From NCBI RefSeq assembly GCF_020283565.1, contig NC_060059.1, positions 31,794,838 to 31,858,837 on the forward strand: a stretch of DNA of 64,000 nucleotides. Reading direction: 5' to 3'. The notes beneath the pieces are model-generated. The model was given only the letters and a program-made list of their open reading frames with translations, was not told where the DNA came from and made no database searches. Made by a program: the position numbers and the translations under genes. The DNA is from Trifolium pratense (Eukaryota > Streptophyta > Magnoliopsida > Fabales > Fabaceae). Below, piece by piece: positions 1 through 11,377 of the stretch. Each line of letters opens with the position of its first letter. Within the stretch, counting starts at the first letter, position 1.

Positions 1-738
1 TTAAAACGCACGCTTTATGAAATACAAGGTTTAGAAAATCGCAAGCACAATAGCCTTGAGGCTTCACATATTTATAGTCTTCAATTGTCTTGATGGGCAA
101 GTTAGGTCTTCAGACTTGTACAGCTGTGAGAATTGCGGCCAAACCTAGATTAAAATTGAAAATATGTTTTGTGTTGTACCAAACAAAAAAAATCGAACAA
201 AAATATAATATAATTATATTTTTGTTTTTAATAACTTTCCTTAGGCCGACTTGGACAATTCTTGTGCAGTAAGTCTCGTCTTGCATATACACACGTGCTG
301 GAATTAATATTTGAAGCAAATCTTGAACGAGATTGACAGAAAAAATTCTGCACTTAAAACAGAGCATCAGGATGCTGTACGAGGATGCTGCAGCATCTTT
401 GTCCAGCATCTGGCAAAGTTGGCTTTTACAAAATGTAGCCAAACACAAAACCCAACAAGAAGAGTATATGAGTGATCAATTGTAATTGCAATTGTAGAAT
501 ATACTGAACAAGAGGAGATGAGTGATATATATAAGGAAGAAGAGGAGATGAGTGATCAATTGTTAGTACAACTGGATTTTAATTCAAATTGAATGTAGGT
601 ATGTGTGTCCGTATGTAAATATACACACGTATACCCCTTTCTCATTATGGTGGTTGATTTGATGAGTTTTAATTTGTGGTGATGTGACTCATTGTTTCTT
701 TGTAGTTTTTGTTGTTGTTGATACTAGTTTACCATGAA
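1..738. other. Intergenic DNA, no gene recognised
   Basis: AT-rich sequence with short open frames on both strands that resemble nothing I know. Around 360-420 there is a cluster of imperfect GCATC/GATGC words that could fold on itself, as often seen in decayed LTR elements, but no LTR ends or coding remains could be found to support that. Confidence 0.4.
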
Positions 739-1790
739 TCAGAATAGATAATTTTTTTTGGTACAGAATAGATAACAGTTTATATAGAAAAGAGAATGTA
801 ACTTTGATGTTTGTGAAGTAGTTTGAATAGATGAAAAAATTAAGAATAGTTTACCAAGAAAGAATAGATGGCTGCAATCCTGGTTATTAAGAAAGCAAAA
901 AGCACAGGACAACTCATGTGAATTAGCTAAAATACCTCTGTGATGAAGTGCAGATCTCATTGGCAACCTTTCTAATAATAATCTCCAGCCAAATACATGT
1001 ACCTTTGACGGTACATCATTCCTCCATAGCTTCTGAATAGCAGATAACACATTAGAGTTCAACCCTCAACCTGTCTATGTTCTAATAACCAATCATAACA
1101 AGACTTTACAGAAAACTGACCTGTTTTACCAAGAGCCCATCCCATGTATCTCCCATGTTTGGTTGTAACATAAACCCACCAGCAACTCCTTAAGGGCTTC
1201 CAAAAGTTGTTCTTCGCTAGCGGTTAAATGCTCAGACAATACCACGGTAAAGACACTCCATTCCCTTTTATCCTCTGAGCTATCATTACATCTTGAGAAG
1301 CCTCTTTAGTAAAAAGATTAGGGAATAAATTTCGAAAAGTATGATTCTCAAACCATTTAAACTTCCAAAATCCAATGTCCTGACCATTCCCAAACCATTT
1401 AAGCTATCATTACATTTTCTTTAAACCCATCAGTCTCCATCCCCCTGCCCAGACCTATGACATCCTTCCACCAAAAAAACGACCTTGCATTAGACCTCAC
1501 AGTGTCTCTGCTCACCAAAAAAACGACCTTGCATTAGACCTCACAGTGTCTCTGTCCAACAACTGAGTTGGTAAATGACCCTACCTAAAACATAAAAAAT
1601 CACTCCACACAGCATCGCCATCAGATAGAAACAGCCATTTCCAATTACATAATAACAGCTGATTAAACAAACCTAAGTTCTTAACTCCCAACCCACCTTT
1701 CTCCTTTGGTAATAGAAAAAAGGTATGTAATTTGATGTCCCAATTTGTATCAATATAAACTTTAACTAAAACAAACATGACCGTAAAAAA
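739..1790 (-). pseudogene. Decayed LINE reverse-transcriptase C-terminal region
   Basis: Read on the minus strand, 1778-1581 encodes the segment PKEKGGLGVKNLGLFNQLLL, typical of the end of the reverse transcriptase in plant L1-type LINE ORF2. Further along, 1062-850 encodes a zinc-binding reverse-transcriptase (zf-RVT) stretch with KLWRNDVPSKVHVFGWRLLL and a CAFC motif. The two pieces lie in the expected order but are separated by stops and frameshifts, and no RNase H domain follows. It is therefore a dead fragment. Its frame is also disturbed by a 41-bp local duplication. Confidence 0.8.
1470..1553. repeat. Short tandem duplication inside the LINE remnant
   Basis: A block of about 41 bp beginning CACCAAAAAAACGACC occurs at 1470-1510 and again at 1513-1553, essentially unchanged. 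The near-identity suggests a recent replication-slippage or repair event after the LINE decayed. Confidence 0.85.
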
Positions 1791-2396
1791 TATTAAGTTC
1801 TATAATATTCCATGAATATAGGAAATATTAGTTTTGAAACTAAAGTAGTGGCATTTTTTGGTTGCGTCATCAAATGGATAAGAGTAAGTAAAAACAAATA
1901 AACATTACTGAATAAGAGATAAAGATGCATAACACGTGTACTTAGCACATTTGGTTTAAATAAAACTAACTTAAAACACTGTACGAAAAAAAAAAAAAAA
2001 ACTAACTTAAAATACAACCGTATTATTTATTGCTAAACTAATGTTTCAAAGAAAAAAGAATTACCTAAACTAAGCTACGAGAATATTGAATAATATAAAA
2101 TTTTACTATGAATTTAAGGGTAATTATTAAGTTTAAAAAAAAAATTATTAATTTAATTATCACATATTGTTCGGATATTTTTTTTTTTGTTAAGTGTCCG
2201 GATAAATTTTTTATTATAAAAAGAAGAAAAGTTGAACAAGCCAATTACACTCTTTTGTGAGTTCAACGTGTAATTTAAGTAAGATTGTTATGTTACAAAA
2301 ATATGATAATGAATACCACGAGATTATTTTATCATAAAAAAGTCTCTTAAATTTTTTTGAAATCACAATCCAATACACCTATCAGTTTTAAAGGGT

Positions 2397-2562
2397 CATG
2401 CTAAACAGTGTCTCGGGGCACTTGTTAAGCATAACAAAAAAGGAGATAAAAATAAAATTAATAAGGAAAAGACAATTTTTTATACTTTTGAGGTATTGAA
2501 TACACGCATTTCAAGACAGAATTTCTACTTTAACATGCGTAACCAGTGTCCGGGGGCACTGT
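2397..2562. mobile_element. MITE-like element with inverted ends (TGCTAAACAGT)
   Basis: The left end reads TGCTAAACAGTGTC and the right end carries the inverted form (CACTGTTTAG). Between them is about 140 bp of AT-rich sequence without coding capacity. A second, more diverged copy lies at 26096-26262 with the same ends and shared interior words. The short non-coding body, inverted ends and dispersed copies fit a miniature inverted-repeat element. No target duplication was identified. Confidence 0.6.
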
Positions 2563-2589
2563 TTAGAATTTTCCTTAAAACAATTATGA

Positions 2590-3420
2590 ATTTGAACCTC
2601 AACATATATAGTCGGAATTGGATCTTCTAATGTAACTGTGTAACACAGTTACAGTTCTCAAACATCCGATCTAAATAGATCATTGAGATAATTCATATGA
2701 TGTAGACCGTTCGATCTCAAATCAAAATTGTAAATTATTACCGCATGAATAGTGGACCGTAGAGTCACATCACATGAGTTGCCAATATAAGATGAATGAT
2801 TTATAAGATACTAACGGTGAATGAAACATCATAGCAGTTGACCGCATCAACCAAGCCTTCAAATCAATCCAATGACTTATATATTAATTGGTTTAAATAA
2901 TGTATTATATTTGTTTTTCTTTTACTGAATCTTACTGAATTTTGTCTTTACTTTTTTTTTCTTTTCGTTTTTATATTTATATATAATAATGTATAATTTT
3001 TTTATGAGAATAATAATGTTGTCATTAAAAAAGTAAAAAATTATCTATGAATTAGGCGTGTAACATTCTAAAATTAATAAACTAAGCTACTAGATTATTG
3101 AATAATAAGGTTTTATGATGAATTTAAAGGTAATTATTTAATTTTAAGAAAAATAATTATTACTTTATCATATATTGTCCGGATAAATTTTTTATTATTC
3201 AAGAAGAAGAAAAGTTGAACAAGCTAAATACACTCATTTGTGAGTTCAACATCTAATTCAAGTAAGATTGCTATGTTACAAAAATATGATAATGATTTTA
3301 CCTAATTAACCGATGGAAACAAAGCATGCATGGACCAAAAATGGTGTTAAATAGAGCCATGGCAATATCACTTTCTTTCAGAAAAATAATATTTCTTTCA
3401 TTAGAATAGTCCATTTTTAA
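2590..3420 (+). repeat. Dispersed repeat unit, copy 1
   Basis: This roughly 830-bp stretch matches 5410-6200 in the same order and orientation. It contains a distinctive GC-richer part (2610-2905) with words such as CCGATCTAAATAGA and AATATAAGATGAATG, followed by an AT-rich part (3100-3410) containing CCGGATAAATTTTTTATTAT and GACCAAAAATGGTGTTAAAT. The AT-rich part also resembles 2090-2340 just upstream. No ORF of note is present. It may be a non-autonomous transposon or part of an LTR; ends were not resolved. Confidence 0.7.
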
Positions 3421-4019
3421 GGTAATTAAGTTATAATAAATTAATAATTGTCTTAATTGAATACCACAAGATTTATTTAAACTTTATAAAAGTCTTGGTT
3501 GAATATAAACGAATTCAGATAGAACTCTGTTCCCAAATCCTCCTTTTCTCTCTACTCTAATCACTACACTCATCACTGAACTAAAAAACAAAAATATATC
3601 TTAATTGAATACCAGAAGATTATTTTATCATTAAAAAATCTCTTAAAATTCTTTAAAATATCAATATAATACCCCCCACTCATAGAAGGAATGGGGTGCC
3701 ATAACTTTTACTAATAAACCATTTTTAAGATTTAAGTTTCATCCTATCTATCATATAATCAACATAAAATATTCTATCATAAAATATTACATCGTTTCCA
3801 TAAGCCCACTTTCTTTAGTAATCTTTTATTTTTAGTCGGTTTGATAAGATTTTTAAAATTCATAGAGCTTTATTTTTTTAATTTTATATCTCGTACCAAA
3901 TTCCCAACTCCTATATCTTATGAAATTTTCAATTTTACCGTTGTAATTTTTCAACCCTTTTTTTTTTATTGAATAAAATATATTTATTCCAACTTACTAT
4001 ATAAGCAACGAGCATCATC

Positions 4020-4645
4020 ATTTATATGATGACATTACCTTTTATTTTTATTTTTTTTAAACGGAAAAATATTATTAATAATAATCGATCTCTGCACAAG
4101 ATGAACAGAGGTCGGGATAAACGGAATTACAAAACAGAGGCGCCGTATATAAGCGAAATACCAATGAGAAAGCAAAAAGACGGACACCACCTAGTACACA
4201 CTCCACAGTCACCAGACCACCTAGAGCACACAACAAAAACACCAGACCACCAAAGAGGACCATCAACCCGACCCAAAAAGATGCCATAAGACTCTAACTC
4301 TCGATCTCAAATCACAAGTGATCGACCATCAGAATAAAAAAAAGCAGCGTAGCGAGACAAAAATTAATGGGGCAACGGTAGAATGAAAACTTAGGCAGTT
4401 AAATCCCCAGCTCGCAGTCAACACCGATGCGAAAAAGGTCGAAAAAATACAAAGAAACTTGCAAATCTCAGCAGATTTGGAAACTCTCAGAGACTCAAAA
4501 ATGAGTCTTGCAAATCTCAACAGATTTGTAAGCGGTCAGAGAATCCCGTATCGAGAAAAACCAGTCACACACAACATCAACCTCACCGGTGGCGCCAAAA
4601 CCAACACATCTACTTCAACCCCAGTATATGTCCTTCTTTAATAAC
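4020..4645. other. GC-richer island of unknown nature
   Basis: This 600-bp block is visibly less AT-rich than its surroundings and has overlapping ORFs on both strands (87 codons plus, 70 and 63 codons minus) that do not look like any family I recognise. Near 4455-4530 the words GCAAATCTCA and CAGATTTG recur about 55 bp apart. The abrupt composition change and an A-rich boundary near 4060 suggest an inserted retroelement piece, possibly a LINE or LTR end. I see no evidence for a functional gene. Confidence 0.3.
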
Positions 4646-5409
4646 ATTGATTCCTACGCATTTATATGATGACAATAACTTTTATGGATATGTCCTTCTC
4701 TTAGAACATTGATTCCTACACAAATAGTAATTGTCAACATTGCTACACCTTAATTTTTCAGCTTAACACCGCGCGATAATTTTCAGACGCGGGTCTCAAA
4801 CTCTATAATTTTTCTCGCATGCATAAGATGCATGGACTACCGTCTACTGTTCCAAAAATCTTTCACATTGCAAACTAACTTTAATTACGTAGCAGATGCG
4901 TCTTTTCATTTAGACGATCATTATATTGTCTATAATTCTCTGATTCAGGATCTCATTATCTCTTATCACACATAGCTAGGTCTTGGGTTGCCTATAGCTC
5001 GGCCCTATGACCGACGACATAGTACTATATGTGAACAATAGAAAGTTTTGGTGAAAAAAAAAAAAGAACTGACTGAAGGAAAAAAGACTTTGGAAGGTAG
5101 GCAAAATCTTGAGGGTTTGAGTGAGATGGTTGGATGAGTGCAGTATGTGTATTTTTAACTAAAATGTCTCACAAAATCCACTCTTTGAAAGAATCCATTC
5201 AAATTCATAGACTTTTTAATACCAAGAGACATTTTATAAATCATAAGAAATCTCAATTCATTGCCGGCGGATTTCGTTGCCATTAAAAAAAATTCATATT
5301 TGTTTTAATTGGATATCACAAGATTATTTTATCATAAAAAAGTCTCTTAAAATCCATTGAAATCTCAATCAAATATACCCCTTAGTTTTAAAACAATTAT
5401 GAATTATGA

Positions 5410-6200
5410 ATGTGAACCTGAACATATAGTCGGAATTGGATTTTCTAATGTAATTGCGTCACACAGTTACAGTTTTCAATCGTCCGATCTAAATAGATCA
5501 TTGAGATAATTTTATGTAAGTGATTTAGACAGCCCAATCTCAAATCAACAATCCAAATTACCTCGTGAAACAGCATGAATAGTGGACTGTAAAGTCACTT
5601 CACATGGGTTGCCAATATAAGATGAATGGTTTATGAGATATTAATGGTGAATGAAACATCACAGCAGCTGAACCGCATCAATGAATCCTTCATATCAATC
5701 AAATGGCTCGTATAATAACTAGGTTAAATAATGTAATATATTTGTCTTTTACTGAATTTTGTCTTTACCTTTTTTACTTTTCATTTTTATATTTATATAT
5801 AATTCTGTATAATATATTTGTCATTAAAAAAATAAAAAATTAGGTATGAATTAGGTGTGTAACATTCAAAAATTAATAAACTAAGCCACTAGACTATTGA
5901 ATAATAAGGTTTTATGATGAATTTAAGAGTAATTATTTAATTTTAAGAAAAATAATAATAATTTTATCATATATTGTCCGGATAAATTTTTTATTATTAA
6001 AGAAGAAGAAAAGTTGAACAAGAGTGAGTTCAACTAAGATTCCACTAAGGTTGTTATATGTTACTAAAATATGATAATGAGTTTACCTAAATGATAGAAA
6101 CAATGCATACATGGACCAAAAATGGTGTTAAATAGAGTCATTTGCAATATCACTTTCTTTCAAGAAAATAATATTTCTTTCATTCTTCGATTAACCCATT
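5410..6200 (+). repeat. Dispersed repeat unit, copy 2
   Basis: Direct repeat of 2590-3420 with the same sub-blocks in the same order: the CCGATCTAAATAGATCATTG region, the block with AATATAAGATGAATGG, then the AT-rich tract with CCGGATAAATTTTTTATTAT. Small indels distinguish the two copies, including loss here of about 30 bp around 6020. The conserved order implies one duplication of a composite unit, not independent insertions. Confidence 0.7.
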
Positions 6201-6256
6201 TTAAGGTAACCAAATAAAAATAATACCGGCAATTGGTAGCTTGGTAGTAGATTTTA

Positions 6257-6600
6257 ACCTTAATTGCATATTTAGTCTCTTATGTTTATTTTAGGTTTTA
6301 ATTTGGTCACTTATGTTTAAAAAGTTTCAAGTTGATCCCTTATGTTATTGATGTCAACATAAGTTCGTCCTTTTCACTAAATTTTGAGCTAATTTTTTCT
6401 AATCTTTTGTTAAATTTTGAGTTAATTTCTTCTAAACTTTCACATAGTACACTCCTAAGTTGTCCGCCTATGCAAATACATTAGTCACGTAGACGATTTA
6501 AATAATTTTTTTGCTAAAAGGACCAACTTGAAACTTTTTAAACATAAGTGATCAAATTGAAACCTAAAATAAACATAAGGACCAAATATGCAATTAAACC
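6257..6600. mobile_element. Mutator-type MITE with long TIRs and 9-bp target duplication
   Basis: The element is 344 bp long. Its two ends are inverted copies of each other over about 80 bp: the left arm begins ACCTTAATTGCATATT and the right arm ends AATATGCAATTAAACC. It is flanked by the direct repeat TAGATTTTA at 6248-6256 and 6601-6609. Long TIRs, a 9-bp target duplication and no coding capacity are the marks of a non-autonomous Mutator-like element. A second copy of the family lies at 27005-27340. Confidence 0.85.
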
Positions 6601-7454
6601 TAGATTTTAAAATCGTACATTTTAACATTGGGTAGATTAGCAGTAAATGTTAAAATCATATATTTCTGTTAAAATCTTATAATTACTTTTAATATATATA
6701 TTTAGTAGCTTAGTAGTAGATGTTCCTATTTATTTTATTTTTCTATAATTTTTTTATAGACTAAACTTTCTATAATTTTTTGTTTTTTTTCCTATTTTTA
6801 TGTGAGTCTATACATGCATGAAGATATATATTAAAGAAATCATTATTGAGTACGTCGACAGGTGTAACAGGCTGCGGAAGACAAGAGTGTTACGGAACTA
6901 TCATGGTGGTTTCGATCCTTGCTTCTTTCGATGCTAAAATGGGATCAGTTTAATGCAAAAACATATTCATGTGTAGTCTCATTCTTTGATAGCAATTAAT
7001 CTCATCCTCGGAATGGCTGCAACAAAGGTCATCATTATGTGTTCCAATTACTTGTGCATGCATGCAGCTTTGCGTTTTACTGAAGTGATTTGGAAACAGT
7101 GTTATTTATTGCCATATGGAGGTGATAGCAATTAGTCAAGCAATGAATGTTTAAACATTGGATACAACAAAAAAAAAAACTCGTAACAAGTCCCTGAAAT
7201 TACCATAGATACTTAATGGGTTTACATAAAATTATTTATTGCATGAGTTTACATTTATGCAGGAAGAAAGAAGAGTGTTTTCATGATTCAATGTTTAAAA
7301 GATTTGTGAATGGTGTATTAAGTATATATGGTAATTTTAGATACACTACATAATCATTGATCCTTATAGAAATTTAAGTGTCATTGTAATCAATGTCTAA
7401 CCAAAGATATGATGTTTGAAATTGTACCCTTAAATTCTCACTCGGTTTCAAGAC

Positions 7455-7845
7455 TTGGGATTTATCGAACATATAATCGAAATTGGATTTTCTAATGTAA
7501 CTGCGGCACACAATTATAGTTCTCAATCGTCCGATCTAAATAGACCATTGAGATAATTTCGTGTAAGTAATTTAGACTGTCCAATCTCAAATCAACAACC
7601 AAAATTATTACCATGTGAAACTGCATGATTAGTAGACTATAAAGTCACATCACATGTGTTGCCAATATAAGATGAATGGTTATGAGATACTATTGTTGAA
7701 TGATGTAGAGTCACATCACATGGGTTGTCAATATAAGATGAATGGTTATGAGAAACTAATGGTGAATGAAGCATCACAGCAGCTGAACCGCATAAATGAA
7801 GCCTTAGATCAATCCAATGACTCATATACGGATCAATAAATTTAG
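7455..7845 (+). repeat. Dispersed repeat unit, copy 3 (partial, internally duplicated)
   Basis: Matches the GC-richer part of the units at 2610 and 5430, including CCGATCTAAATAGA and AATATAAGATGAATGG. Within it a block of about 70 bp containing AGTCACATCACATG and AATATAAGATGAATGGTTAT is repeated in tandem (about 7640-7690 and 7709-7760). The AT-rich downstream part of copies 1 and 2 is missing. Confidence 0.7.
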
Positions 7846-8204
7846 GACATTTACCCAACAAACAATAAGAATAAATTATATAAGTAGATTTATATGTAAT
7901 ATTTATAACTAGTTTTTAATCAAATTTTACCTTACATTCATATGACTTGTTTTATTCGATGGTTGCATAAATACCTCTAAATTATCGAGAAATAATATAA
8001 AAAACATAAAATTCATTATATTTCTGAATTAATCTCATGTTATATTTTGAGGCAAATATATATTATGTGCATCACCGCCAAATAATATGTGTGAAATGAT
8101 CGCATCTAACATTCATTGATGTGAGCCATCGTAAGGCATCTCATATATGAAAAATCAATGTAAATAACATAGATGTGATGATTTAATCATATACGAAACA
8201 TTAT

Positions 8205-8300
8205 TTAATCCAATTAATATATGAGCCATTGGATTGATCTGATGGCTTCATTGATGCGGTTCACCTGCTATGATGTTTCATTCACCAGTAGTAGGGGTGA
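8205..8300 (-). repeat. Dispersed repeat unit, short inverted copy
   Basis: The stretch with GAGCCATTGGATTGATCTGA and GATGCGGTTCACCTGCTATG is the reverse complement of the ends of the copies at 2905, 5735 and 7835. It lies 370 bp from copy 3 in opposite orientation, so 7455-8300 may be a single element with inverted ends, in which case the other copies would be partial. Confidence 0.55.
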
Positions 8301-9080
8301 TCGTATCCGAAAAAATCCAAAAGTAAAACCGCAAACCGAACCAAACCAAACCACAAAAACCGCATTTGATTTGGATGTATTTGGATGACTTTCTTACTAA
8401 ACCGCAAATCGCAAAAACCGCAAACCGTAAAAACTAAGGTACCGCAAAAACCGCATTAAGTTACTATTATATATTTATATTCCAATATACATAGCCCAAT
8501 TACCAAGTCAGTCGAACAAATTAATTGAACTTCAAGTTGTTTTTATTTTTTGTGCTGTGATGTTATTTTGGTGTTGTAATGTAATTTTAGATAAACAACT
8601 TTTGTCGGTATTGTGATGTTATGGAAATTCAAGTTGTTTTTTTTTTTAATATTTAAAATTGTAAGATACTATAATGTTATTTTGAAACTTCAAGTTTTTT
8701 TTTATTATGTTTAAAATTGTTAGGTGAGACGTCATTCGCTATTATTCGTGAAATATACTCTCGCGATATCTAGCATTTTTCTTTCTTTAATCGCCGTGTT
8801 CTTTTATAATTTGGCCTAACAGTCTCCCCCCTTAGCAGATATTTTTTTTTTTTTGGTGTGATGATAGAAAACCATAAATACATGATACATACAATTAAGG
8901 AAATTCCGGTATTAGAATGGAGAGATGTATATATTCAGGTATATTTAAGAAATCAACAAACCTATCTTCTTAAAAAGAGCTGGGATATGTACGGGACAAG
9001 ATGGTATTAAAAAACTCAAGTCAGGAATTTACAGTCACACAAATTGGAATCCAGCAGCAAGGAAATCAACTCCCATAAAT
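8301..9080. other. Intergenic DNA downstream of the PPR gene
   Basis: It holds a tract rich in ACCGCAAA and CCAAACCAAACC words (8310-8455), which resembles the subterminal repeats of hAT-type elements, followed by T-rich DNA. The final 100-200 bp presumably include the 3-prime UTR of the PPR gene on the minus strand. No further gene was seen. Confidence 0.35.
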
Positions 9081-9082
9081 AT

Positions 9083-11377
9083 CTAATGGGTCTGTATTTT
9101 TATTTGCAAATCTAAGTTATGCAAGATATCAAATATGTCAACAAAGTAAATGCTTGATTTGTCTCCAGCAATGAATTCATATACTCTACTGTTCACCTCA
9201 ATAAAACTGACACCCGGCATCTTTTCGACACCTGCATCCCGCATAACCTTTCTTGCCTCCCGAGATTCACTCCATCTACCGAGTGAAGCATAGGTATTGG
9301 ACAAGAGTGAATAATTTCCGCTATGGCCAGGCTCCAACACCGTGAGATGGCGCAAAGCTTCCTCTGCTAGCTCAGCATCACTACATCTAGTTGAGGCAGC
9401 AAGCAGTGATCCCCATATAGCTGCATTTGGTTCAAAGGGCATCCTCAAAACCAGTTCTTTCGCTTCTTGAAGATGGCCAGCACGTCCAAGCAAATCAATC
9501 ATGCAACCATAATGCTCAATCTTAGGTTCAATTCCATATCTAGACCTCATAGACGTGAAATAATCGCGGCCTAGTTCTACCAATCCAACATGGCTACAAG
9601 CAGAAAGGACGGCGATAAAGGTGACTTCAGTGAGCTTCACTCGACCCTCTTTCTCCATGCAGGAAAATATATGAATGGCTTCCTTTCCTAGACCGTGTAA
9701 AGCAAGCCCGGTGATCATTGTTGTCCATGTTATAATTGTTTTATGCTTCATATTCTCAAATAATTGTAGTGCTTTGTGTATGTTGCCGGATTTGGCATAC
9801 ATGTCTATGAGTGAGTTGTAAATAGGAACAATCTTGTTCAACTTGTGCTTTTCAATGTAGTTGTGAATCCACTCTCCCAAGTGAAGAGCACCCAAATCAG
9901 CACAGGCAGATAGTACAGCCAAAATTGCAATTTCATCTGGTTTCACATTCTCTAGCTGCATTCTACGGAAGAGCTTAATAGCTTCATTGGGATTATGAGT
10001 CTGCAAAGACATTTGGTAAACATATTAGAAAAGTGCAAAACTGAATATATATTGTGTAAATTACACCGACATCCAATAAAAATTCACTATTTTACCACAT
10101 CACCTCGCTTTTGTAACTGTATTTTTGAATTAATTGAATGACATGAAAATAGTTTGATATCAACATAAAACTAATTTACACTGACAGTGTAAATCAATTA
10201 AACTCTTCAACACACATTAGTTTAAGACAATTCAAGATTTTGATTCTCTCTAGTCATGTACTCACACATTTGTAGATTTCGACCGTCACATGAAAATCAG
10301 ATATTTCATATTCCAAAATGTATTTTAAAGCCAATTTGATGAATTTAGAGTCCTCTTATATTCATCTAACAGCCAAGACTCCTTCATCGCACGACTGCTT
10401 GCTTTTCTTGACCATGAAGAATCCAAGTCCGAAAATTTTAGTCGACAGAACATTCATGCAATCAATCAACACATCAGTGGTTGTCGGGTCAAGATCAAAC
10501 AGTAAAAGTTCCAAGTTCATTATTTCAAAAAATGTCGATATCTACATCCAACAATCACCAATGCACAAATCGCATGAATGCAGAATATTCCAACGACCCG
10601 GATTCCATTTCCAATTTACTAATGTCCCAATAGAACAAAACAATTCCTGTTACATTCCAAAATTACCTGCGTGTAACCCGAAATAAGAGTGGTCCATGAA
10701 ATAACATCCTTATCCATTTGAGGCATAGAATCAAACAACTTCCGTGCATTACAAACATCACCAACTTTAGCATAAGCAGCAATCATAGCATTCCAAACAG
10801 ACCCATTTTTTCCAAACCCATGATCATCATCAAACATCTTCCGAGCAGAAACAACATCATTACAACAACAAGAATACATTTGAATAATCGAACTAACAAC
10901 AGATAAATAACAATCCAAACCAGTAACAATACCAACACAATGAACCTGTTTTCCCAAAACAACGTCGTTTAATGAAACAATAGCTTTCATAACATAAGGC
11001 AAAGAATAAGAATCAAACGACAATCCAAAACTACGAACAACGTTGAATAACGAAACGGCACGTGTAGGGTTAGATGAAGAAAGAGCCCAAATAACGTTGT
11101 TGTAGACAAAGATGGGTAATGGACGGTTGTGATTGGAAGTGAAAATAGAGTAAGAGTAGTTTGGGAAATTGAGTGAAGCGGATTTGTGAATGAAACGGGA
11201 GAGGTTGATGTCGTTTTGGTCGAGTGATGTTTTGAGCATGAAGGAATGTGTTTGTTGAAGGTGAGTTAGGTTGGTGCAATTAGAGAGTAGTTGTTGGAGT
11301 TGGTATTGTGATGAGGTTATTTGTTTTTGGTAATGTTGTTTTGTGTTGGAGAGTGTTCGAATTAATGATGAATTCAT
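9083..11377 (-). CDS. Pentatricopeptide-repeat protein, PLS class with E motifs (two exons)
   Basis: Exon 1 is 11377-10667 and exon 2 is 10000-9083, joined by a 666-bp intron (CAG|GTAATT donor, TTTGCAG acceptor) at ...SGYTQ|THNPNEAI. The joined product is 542 residues. It shows tandem PPR motifs, for example VWNAMIAAYAKVGDVCNARK, ISWTTLISGYTQ, PIYNSLIDMYAKSGNIHKAL and ITWTTMITGLALHGLGKEAI. These are followed by the conserved C-terminal run around HYGCMIDLLGRAGHLQEAKE, ending in E-type motifs (VSFIEVNSRVYEFIAGDKSS). There is no DYW domain. Family members of this type work in mitochondria or plastids, mostly as site-recognition factors for C-to-U RNA editing that recruit a DYW partner. The N-terminus (MNSSLIRTLSNTKQ) is basic and Ser-rich, compatible with an organelle transit peptide. 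RNA target unknown. Most plant PPR genes lack introns, so the intron is notable. Confidence 0.9.

Noticed and set aside
110..448. 112-codon minus-strand open frame near the window start
   Set aside because: AT-rich, no recognisable domain, lies in repeat-like sequence; length alone is not evidence.
7637..7861. Minus-strand frame with a repeated HNHSSYI motif
   Set aside because: It comes from the internal tandem duplication in a dispersed repeat; the other copies of the repeat do not keep the frame.
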